DNA of 64,000 nucleotides from SSEF01 sp964398485 (lineage in GTDB: Bacteria > Patescibacteriota > Minisyncoccia > Moranbacterales > UBA1568). The notes under the pieces were generated by a model that had not been told where the DNA came from, did not search any database, and worked only from the letters and a program-made list of their open reading frames with translations. Position numbers and translations under genes: made by a program. The stretch is taken from NCBI GenBank assembly GCA_964398485.1, contig CAYNMD010000001.1:1-64000 (forward strand), in the 5' to 3' direction. Shown piece by piece: positions 58,696 through 64,000 of the stretch (its first letter is position 1; each line of letters begins with the position of its first letter).

Positions 58696-59687
58696 TGAAA
58701 GAAAAGCTTCTTTGGATATCTTTCTGTAGTGTAGCAATTGTCAGTTTGATTATTTGGCTTTTTTTCGATCTAACCAATAGATCAACTATCTCTCTTGATT
58801 ATTTCCATCAAAACGAATCTAGAAAGACAGAAGTAGCCCATCAAGAGTTGCCTGAAGTGAAGGTGCTATTTGGTGGAGATGTCATGCTGGATCGTTATAT
58901 TCGGACGGTCATGAATCGCAGAGGAGAAGATTATCCCCTGGTTCCTCTCCAGACAGTGCTTGCTGAAAACGATAGAGTTGTAGCGAATCTCGAGGGGCCA
59001 ATTACTGAACATACGTCAGTAAGTGAGGGAAGCGCTATAGGAGAGAAAAAAAATTATGTATTCACTTTTGCACCAGGAAGTGCTAGTTTTTTGAAACGTA
59101 ATCATATCAATATTGTAAATATTGGTAACAATCATATATTAAATTTTGGCAAGGGGGGAGTGCAATCGACGAAAAATTTTTTGGATACAGCAGGGGTAAG
59201 ATATTTCGGTGATCCACTATCCGAAAAAAGAACGCTCATAGAAACTATACATAATACAAAGATTGGTTTTGTAAACTATAATGAGTTTATTGCTGAAGGA
59301 AAAGAGAAGGTAATGCAGGATATTCAGAAAGTAAGAGGAGTGGTTGATATTCTCGTAGTCTACGCTCATTGGGGAAAAGAATATGTTGGAGTGCCTTCGT
59401 CAGTGAGAGACTTGGCCCATGAATTTATTGAGGGTGGCGCTGATGTGATCATCGGGTCGCATCCACACATTATCCAGGAGAAAGAAGTATATCAGGGGAA
59501 GGTGATATATTATTCTCTAGGAAATTTTATTTTTGACCAGTATCAAGATTGGTCGACCCGACAGGGACTCCTTGTGAAGATGAAAATACATCCAACAACT
59601 CACGAACTTCGGTTTGAAGAAATTCCAATTATACTCAATCGTAGTGGTCAAACTGAAGTAAAATCAAAGACTATTGTGGAAGAATAG
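58692..59687 (+). CDS. CapA-family (poly-gamma-glutamate synthesis) metallophosphatase-like protein
   Basis: A 331-residue exported protein with an N-terminal helix (LLWISFCSVAIVSLIIWLFF). The metal motifs read LFGGDVMLDRYI, VANLEGPITEH, NIGNNHILNFGKGG, VYAHWGKEY and IIGSHPHIIQ, as in CapA/PGA_cap. Such proteins are calcineurin-like phosphoesterases; here a cap synthesis operon is not seen, so its substrate is open. Coupled to rlmN by a 4-bp overlap. Confidence 0.9.
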   Translation: MMKEKLLWISFCSVAIVSLIIWLFFDLTNRSTISLDYFHQNESRKTEVAHQELPEVKVLFGGDVMLDRYIRTVMNRRGEDYPLVPLQTVLAENDRVVANLEGPITEHTSVSEGSAIGEKKNYVFTFAPGSASFLKRNHINIVNIGNNHILNFGKGGVQSTKNFLDTAGVRYFGDPLSEKRTLIETIHNTKIGFVNYNEFIAEGKEKVMQDIQKVRGVVDILVVYAHWGKEYVGVPSSVRDLAHEFIEGGADVIIGSHPHIIQEKEVYQGKVIYYSLGNFIFDQYQDWSTRQGLLVKMKIHPTTHELRFEEIPIILNRSGQTEVKSKTIVEE

Positions 59688-59730
59688 TGGTTGATTTTTC
59701 TTTTCTTTCTTAGTACACTAGCAGGACTTT

Positions 59731-60921
59731 ATGTCTAATACTTACTTTATTCAAACATTTGGCTGTCAGCAGAACACAGCTGATTCCGAACGATTGGCGA
59801 GCTATTATGAGGCTCGCGGTTTTATGCCGGCTGAAAATCTTGAGACTGCTTCAACTCTTATTATCAATACTTGTATCGTCCGAGATCGAGCCGAAGAAAA
59901 AGTCTACGGATTAGTACAGAATCTTCGCGAAAAATCAAAACGACATAAAGATGATCTGCATATTGTTGTGACAGGATGCTTGGTGGGAGCAGCTACCCGA
60001 GAGCCGTCGGGAAAACTCATTAAACGGATGCAGGCAAGGCTTCCGGATGCAGAGTTTCTTCCTCTGGAAGAAGTTGGTTTTGAGCATGCCCCAAAACGTC
60101 AGCAAGGAAAATTAGCTTCTATAGTTATTTCTAATGGGTGCAATAATTATTGTGCCTTTTGCATTGTGCCATTTTCTCGTGGCAAAGAGCGTTCACGACC
60201 ATTCCAGGATATTCTTGCTGAAGTGAGGCAGGCAGTATCAGCTGGGAAGACGGAGATTATGCTTCTGGGGCAGAATGTGAACTCTTATGGGGCAGATATT
60301 CTCTTTGAGGCTATGAAGAACAAGGGGAAATATGAACTTCCGAGTGGTGATCTGGTAGAGCCAGTGATGGTAAAGCATCTTGGTCGCCATCGTATCCCTA
60401 CCATTTTCCCAAAGCTTCTCGAAGCGGTAGCTATCATTCCTGGAGTCGAAAAAGTTTCATTTCTGTCTTCAAATCCTTGGGATTTTTCTGATGCCCTTAT
60501 CGAAACCATTGCTAAACATAAAAATATTGATCGCTTGCTCCATCTGCCGATACAGGCGGGGAGCAATAAAATAATCAAGGCTATGAATCGTTGGTACACA
60601 CGTGAGGAATACCTTGACCTTATTGAGCGTATTCGATCCAAGGTCCCTGAAGTAAAATTTACGACTGACATTATCGTCGGCTTCCCCGGGGAAACAAGAG
60701 AGGATTTTGAGGAGACGCTTGATATCGCAAAGAGGGTAAAGTTTGATCGGGCGTACATTGCCTGGTACTCACCGCGTCATGGCACGGCGGCGCTCAAAAT
60801 GAAAGAAGAAATAGATATTCATGAAAAAAAGCGCCGCTATACTGAGTTAGATCATCTTGTTTTGCGTCTTGCTGGCCGAGAGCATTTGATTGGGAAAACA
60901 TCGCTCACACCGAAAGAGTAA
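59731..60921 (+). CDS. miaB: tRNA-2-methylthio-N6-dimethylallyladenosine synthase (MiaB), truncated
   Basis: A 396-residue methylthiotransferase. The N-terminal UPF0004 domain holds its three Cys in TFGCQQN, INTCIVRD and VTGCLVG; the radical-SAM cluster is CNNYCAFCIVPFSRG. The middle contains GQNVNSYG and DIIVGFPGET. The chain ends at LIGKTSLTPKE, without the TRAM RNA-binding domain of typical MiaB. An insertion near 200 (FEAMKNKGKYELPSGDLVEP) is unusual. It modifies position 37 of tRNAs reading UNN codons. MiaB rather than MtaB or RimO is judged from the sequence around CNNYCAFC. Confidence 0.88.
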   Translation: MSNTYFIQTFGCQQNTADSERLASYYEARGFMPAENLETASTLIINTCIVRDRAEEKVYGLVQNLREKSKRHKDDLHIVVTGCLVGAATREPSGKLIKRMQARLPDAEFLPLEEVGFEHAPKRQQGKLASIVISNGCNNYCAFCIVPFSRGKERSRPFQDILAEVRQAVSAGKTEIMLLGQNVNSYGADILFEAMKNKGKYELPSGDLVEPVMVKHLGRHRIPTIFPKLLEAVAIIPGVEKVSFLSSNPWDFSDALIETIAKHKNIDRLLHLPIQAGSNKIIKAMNRWYTREEYLDLIERIRSKVPEVKFTTDIIVGFPGETREDFEETLDIAKRVKFDRAYIAWYSPRHGTAALKMKEEIDIHEKKRRYTELDHLVLRLAGREHLIGKTSLTPKE

Positions 60922-60978
60922 GGAAAAATGCCTTAAGAGAGGCAAAATTATACCCTCTGCGGGAGATATTTTTTGTGG

Positions 60979-61013
60979 TATAGTCGAGATAAGTAATCGC
61001 CATAGGTGCGGTT
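60979..61013 (+). promoter_or_regulatory. Extended -10 and leader hairpin of the 61036 gene
   Basis: TGGTATAGT (-10 60979-60984) and, in the leader, AATCGC (60995-61000) pairing with GCGGTT (61008-61013). SD AAGGAGG lies at 61023-61029. Confidence 0.55.
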
Positions 61014-61035
61014 ATGATTCCTCAAGGAGGATGTC

Positions 61036-61278
61036 ATGGATCGCTTTATTTCCGAGTTCATCCTGATGGGTCTGGTACTTTTCGCTCTCAAGCAACTTGA
61101 ACCAGTCGCCCTGCGTCTCTTTGGTGTCTTCTGCAGCTGGGTGGCTAGCTGGCCATGGGTGCAGCACCTCGAGACACGATGGAAGGCGCGCCAGTTGCGG
61201 AAACGAGCAGAGGAAGCTTGGGGTACTCGACAGGCGGCTGATGCCTGGGAAAGACGCTTCGGGAAAGACGCCTCCTAG
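61036..61278 (+). CDS. Orphan cassette protein (80 aa), membrane-associated, unknown
   Basis: A hydrophobic helix (FILMGLVLFALKQL and LRLFGVFCSWVASWPWV) and a charged helical tail (TRWKARQLRKRAEEAWGTRQ) suggest an amphipathic membrane peptide. AAGGAGG gives a good SD to ATG 61036. The unit has its own promoter and a downstream hairpin-T run (61300-61345). No family is recognised. Confidence 0.68.
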   Translation: MDRFISEFILMGLVLFALKQLEPVALRLFGVFCSWVASWPWVQHLETRWKARQLRKRAEEAWGTRQAADAWERRFGKDAS

Positions 61279-61293
61279 TCGTCCTCGGAGGAC

Positions 61294-61346
61294 TCTCTCT
61301 ATACCGTCTTTGGTTTCGATAAACCCGAGGCGGTGTTCTTTTTTGA
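61294..61346 (+). terminator. Terminator region of the 61036 gene
   Basis: GGTTT-CGAT-AAACC, flanked by CCG/CGG, is followed by TGTTCTTTTTTG. Confidence 0.55.
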
Positions 61347-61388
61347 AAAAGGAAAAAGTGCTAGGATGGGGGCAATTATTGAAATGGT

Positions 61389-62183
61389 ATGCAAAACACG
61401 TATACACTTATCTCTTGGAATGTAAATGGACTCAGGGCAGCTGGGCGAAAAGGATTTATTGATTGGATGCAGGCAGGAAAATATCCGGTGGTGGGAGTTC
61501 AGGAGACTAAGGTGTCTCATCCTGATCAGCTCGACGAAACATTGAGGCATCCCGATGGTTATACGAGTTACTTTCATTCAGCTACCGAAAAAAAAGGGTA
61601 TAGCGGCGTTGGGATCTATACCAAGATTAAGCCTATAAGTGTTAAGACGTTTTTTGGAAATAATTTACTGTCGCGAGAGGGTCGGGTGATTGAGATGGAA
61701 TTTCGTGAATTCATTCTCCTGAATATTTATTTTCCTAATGGTGGATCTGGTGATTTGCGTCTCCAATACAAGCTTGAGTTCTATGAGGAGTTCTTGCACT
61801 ACATTGAACATTTGAAAGGGCAGGGGAAGCCAGTGATATTTTGTGGTGATGTAAATACGGCACATCAAGAAATTGATCTGGCCAGGCCAAAGGAGAATGA
61901 AAACACCTCTGGTTTCATGCCCAAAGAACGTGTTTGGATTGATCAGTTCATCAAGGCAGGTTTTATTGATAGTTTTCGATATCTAAACCCGTCTCTAACA
62001 CAGTACAGCTGGTGGGATATGAAAACAAAAGCTCGTGAACGAAATGTTGGTTGGCGGATTGATTATTTTTTTGTCGATGATCGACTCAAAAACAATATTA
62101 AGGATGCCTTTATACTCGATACGGTTCCAGGATCAGACCATGCCCCAACAGGACTCTCTTTGGTTTTTTCGGATGCTCTGTAA
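61389..62183 (+). CDS. xthA: Exodeoxyribonuclease III
   Basis: A 264-residue AP endonuclease of the EEP fold: SWNVNGLRAAGRKGF, VVGVQETK, FCGDVNTAHQEIDLARP, GWRIDYFF and GSDHAPTGL carry the Asn, Glu, Asp-Asn, Asp and Asp-His of the active site. It cleaves abasic sites and degrades 3' ends. Base-excision partners in the window are the AlkC-like glycosylase. A TAGGAT box precedes the gene. Confidence 0.95.
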   Translation: MQNTYTLISWNVNGLRAAGRKGFIDWMQAGKYPVVGVQETKVSHPDQLDETLRHPDGYTSYFHSATEKKGYSGVGIYTKIKPISVKTFFGNNLLSREGRVIEMEFREFILLNIYFPNGGSGDLRLQYKLEFYEEFLHYIEHLKGQGKPVIFCGDVNTAHQEIDLARPKENENTSGFMPKERVWIDQFIKAGFIDSFRYLNPSLTQYSWWDMKTKARERNVGWRIDYFFVDDRLKNNIKDAFILDTVPGSDHAPTGLSLVFSDAL

Positions 62184-62206
62184 CGATCTTCATCTTTGCA
62201 TTTTAT

Positions 62207-63421
62207 ATGATAAGTACCCCACGAGAGCCTCTGGCAGAGCGGCGGCGTCCTAAGGCGCTCGAGCAGTTTCTTGGGCAGGAAAAACTTCTGGGCAAAGGGG
62301 CCTATTTACGCCAGATGATAGAACGCGATACGGTTCCCTCGCTTATTTTCTGGGGTCCTCCCGGCTCTGGCAAAACAACTCTAGCGAGGCTAATAGCTTC
62401 TGAGACATCAGCTCATTTTGTTTCGTTGTCGGCGGTTACCAGTGGGAAAAAAGATTTACAACAAGTTCTCGAACAGGCTGACGTGGCAAGGCGTCTTGGA
62501 GAACGGACGATTCTTTTTGTAGATGAAATTCATCGTTGGAATAAGGCTCAGCAGGATGCTTTACTCCCTCAGGTTGAGAACGGTGTCGTTACTCTGATCG
62601 GAGCTACGACCGAAAATCCAAGCTTTGAGGTAAATGCTGCTTTACTTTCACGGGCTCGGGTGGTGGTCTTTACCAGACATACTGAAGCGACGACAGTAAA
62701 ACTTCTTCATGACGCTCTCAGAGAGGATATATATCTCAGTAAAAAGGGCATTGTTTGTACTGAAGAGGGAATTGGTTTTATCGCCGCTTTATCAGGTGGG
62801 GATGCTCGTGCGGCTTATTCTCTCCTTGAGGCAGTAAGCGAAACAGGTAAGGAAATTACACCAGAGCTAGTGGGCGAAATCGCTGAAAGGTCACATCTTC
62901 TTTACGATAAAGGAGGGGAGGAGCACTACAATTTGATTTCGGCACTTCATAAAGCTATGCGAGGGAGTGATGCTGATGCGAGTCTCTACTACCTGGCTCG
63001 TATGCTCGAGGCTGGTGAGGATCCGCTTTATATAGCTCGGCGCATTGTACGGTTTGCTTCCGAAGATATTGGCGTGGCCAATTCTTTGGCTCTCCCGCAG
63101 GCAGTGGCAGCCTTGCAAGCCTGCCAAATGCTTGGAATGCCGGAGTGTGAGGTACATTTAGCGCAAGCAGTAGTCTATATGGCTCTTTCCAAGAAATCAA
63201 ATGCTCTTTATACCGCTTACGGTAAGGCTAAACAGGATGTCAGGGATTATCCTAATGAGCCAGTACCTCTTCATCTTCGTAATGCTCCCACCAAGCTTAT
63301 GAAGACTCTCGAGTATGGTAAAGGATACAAGTATACGCCTGACTACAAAAACAAAAAAGAGGCCGAACAAGAGTATTTTCCTCAGAAGCTAAAAGGGAGA
63401 AAGTATTTGTCTCAGGTTTGA
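62207..63421 (+). CDS. rarA: Replication-associated recombination AAA+ ATPase RarA/MgsA
   Basis: A 404-residue clamp-loader-like ATPase: Walker A GPPGSGKTTLARL, Walker B TILFVDEIHRWNKAQQDALLP, sensor 1 IGATTENPSFEVN, sensor 2 GGDARAAYSLLE, then the C-terminal MgsA domain (HYNLISALHKAMRGSDADAS; LARMLEAGEDPLYIARR). It acts at stalled forks. ATG 62207 starts directly after xthA. Confidence 0.95.
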   Translation: MISTPREPLAERRRPKALEQFLGQEKLLGKGAYLRQMIERDTVPSLIFWGPPGSGKTTLARLIASETSAHFVSLSAVTSGKKDLQQVLEQADVARRLGERTILFVDEIHRWNKAQQDALLPQVENGVVTLIGATTENPSFEVNAALLSRARVVVFTRHTEATTVKLLHDALREDIYLSKKGIVCTEEGIGFIAALSGGDARAAYSLLEAVSETGKEITPELVGEIAERSHLLYDKGGEEHYNLISALHKAMRGSDADASLYYLARMLEAGEDPLYIARRIVRFASEDIGVANSLALPQAVAALQACQMLGMPECEVHLAQAVVYMALSKKSNALYTAYGKAKQDVRDYPNEPVPLHLRNAPTKLMKTLEYGKGYKYTPDYKNKKEAEQEYFPQKLKGRKYLSQV

Positions 63422-63437
63422 TTTTTTCGAAAAAACT

Positions 63438-63552
63438 TTTTTCTCCCTGAAAGAGGATATGTTTGCGGGCGTGAAAACAACAGGTCTTTTTATGAGTAAT
63501 GTAACAAGAGAATTTTCTCTTCCTGAAGCAGGATAGCTTTGCGGTCGAGAGA
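63438..63552 (+). repeat. Two imperfect 37-40-nt direct repeats
   Basis: Copy 1 (63438-63474) and copy 2 (63513-63552) share TTTTCTC, CCTGAA, AGGATA, TTTGCGG and a purine-rich end. In copy 2 TCCTG-AAG-CAGGA is a hairpin and AATTTTCTCT can pair with AGAGAAATT around it. No coding potential is seen between rarA and the 63657 gene. Confidence 0.5.
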
Positions 63553-63577
63553 AATTCACTTGTTAAAGTTTAATTTT

Positions 63578-63621
63578 GGTTAAAAAAGAATCAAGGCGCT
63601 GCGAGTGATATCGCAAGCGCC
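63578..63621 (-). terminator. Terminator of the 63657 gene
   Basis: On the minus strand GGCGCTTGCGA pairs with TCGCAGCGCC (one bulge); tail TTGATTCTTTTTT. Confidence 0.75.
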
Positions 63622-63656
63622 GAGATAGGAAGGGGTGATCTTGGTCGCGTTGGACC

Positions 63657-63866
63657 TTAATCGCCATCAGGATTCCAAAGACAGTGCCAGACCAGCCTTT
63701 CTACAGGCTTTTGTGGTGGTTGTGGAGCGTTTGGTTTATCAGCTTTCACAACTGATGCTTGTCCCTGGAGGGGTAATGTAGCGACGTGACTCGCGCTACT
63801 CACCAGGTGCCGGTATCCCGGATTTTCCATGGCGAGGCGTTCTCGTAAGTTTGCTCCGTTGAGCAT
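63657..63866 (-). CDS. Orphan cassette protein (69 aa), unknown
   Basis: A small soluble protein, MLNGANLRERLAMENPGYRH to VWHCLWNPDGD, no family recognised. ATG 63866 is chosen because GGAG (63873-63876) lies 6 nt upstream; the longer frame from 63980 runs through a hairpin and gives an unnatural sequence. Confidence 0.6.
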   Translation of the reverse strand: MLNGANLRERLAMENPGYRHLVSSASHVATLPLQGQASVVKADKPNAPQPPQKPVERLVWHCLWNPDGD

Positions 63867-63895
63867 CACATTCTCCCAATTGTTGCACAAATGAA

Positions 63896-63954
63896 GAAGC
63901 CGGTTCCTTAAGGGGGGAGACCGGCTTCTTTTTGCTTTCGAAAGTGGAATTCTA
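63896..63954 (-). promoter_or_regulatory. -10 box and leader hairpin of the 63657 gene
   Basis: On the minus strand a -10-like TAGAAT (63949-63954, weak -35) precedes a 9-bp hairpin GAAGCCGGT/ACCGGCTTC (63896-63904 with 63920-63928) and then the SD. On the plus strand the same hairpin is followed by TTTTTG, so it may also terminate. Confidence 0.5.
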
Positions 63955-64000
63955 GCGTCTACATTCAAGGGCAAAAACAAAACGGTCTCCTTCGCTCCAG

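Noticed and set aside
63896..63980. Longer N-terminus for the 63657 gene (107 residues)
   Set aside because: The extension is translated hairpin sequence and the -10 box, and the internal ATG has the SD.
1..64000. Recoded UGA (code 25) as in Gracilibacteria/SR1
   Set aside because: Several genes end in TGA at the expected place (for example 4497, 5120, 16871, 58695) and conserved proteins contain no internal TGA.

Overview
The window looks like a chromosomal segment of a Patescibacteria (CPR)-type bacterium; no finer rank can be assigned by reading. The evidence is compact genes with minimal spacing, many start codons 3-12 nt after a -10 box and without Shine-Dalgarno (SD) sequences, at least three of four tRNAs without encoded CCA, trimmed versions of conserved enzymes (UvrC without a helix-hairpin-helix tail, MiaB without TRAM, a compact UvrA), a pilC/pilin/pilMNO cluster and almost no biosynthetic metabolism. 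TGA is used as a stop, so the genetic code is standard.

Layout. 1-3890: 5' part of a (p)ppGpp synthetase/hydrolase on the minus strand, then a zinc regulon zur-znuA-znuC-znuB. 4-9.6 kb: two small orphan genes, topA and dprA, an orphan Zn-motif protein and an EVE-domain protein. 9.6-12.8 kb: a D-lactate-type dehydrogenase, an AlkC-like glycosylase, and a divergent nitroreductase/HxlR pair. 12.9-13.65 kb: tRNA Ile-fMet-Met-Asp with a GIY-YIG gene inserted against tRNA-Asp. 13.7-19.9 kb: accessory region with lipid-anchor-like proteins, a DUF1566-DUF1566-M23 exported protein, a VOC protein, an endo/exonuclease/phosphatase protein, a PEP-CTERM protein, a hemolysin III homologue and tRNA-Ala. 20-30 kb: DedA, uvrB, ogt, a first uvrA, TraX-like. 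30-36.5 kb: SpoIID-like exported protein and a run of small membrane proteins and an rRNA pseudouridine synthase. 36.6-43.6 kb: orphan gene, a candidate 170-nt structured RNA, a transporter, hydrolase, glucose/sorbosone dehydrogenase-like protein, DEAD-box helicase and C39-like peptidase. 43.6-50 kb: PD-(D/E)XK nuclease, uvrC, a second uvrA and a nucleotidyltransferase. 50-57.6 kb: type IV pilus assembly. 57.6-64 kb: rlmN, capA-like, miaB, xthA, rarA and two further orphan genes.

Two themes stand out. DNA repair is dense: uvrA twice, uvrB, uvrC, ogt, alkC-like, xthA, rarA, plus dprA. Second, ten scattered single-gene units differ in organisation from the housekeeping genes: most have a recognisable promoter, nine of ten have a possible hairpin in the mRNA leader, all have an SD motif at normal distance, and all end in a strong hairpin. 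Their coding sequence is often visibly richer in G+C than the flanks, and most encode proteins I do not recognise. Two of the larger ones (DUF1566-M23 and PEP-CTERM) look like proteobacterial exported proteins placed under an A+T-rich promoter. The other strong structural finding is a GIY-YIG gene that begins right after a split 19-nt copy of the tRNA-Asp 5' end and stops inside the intact tRNA-Asp.
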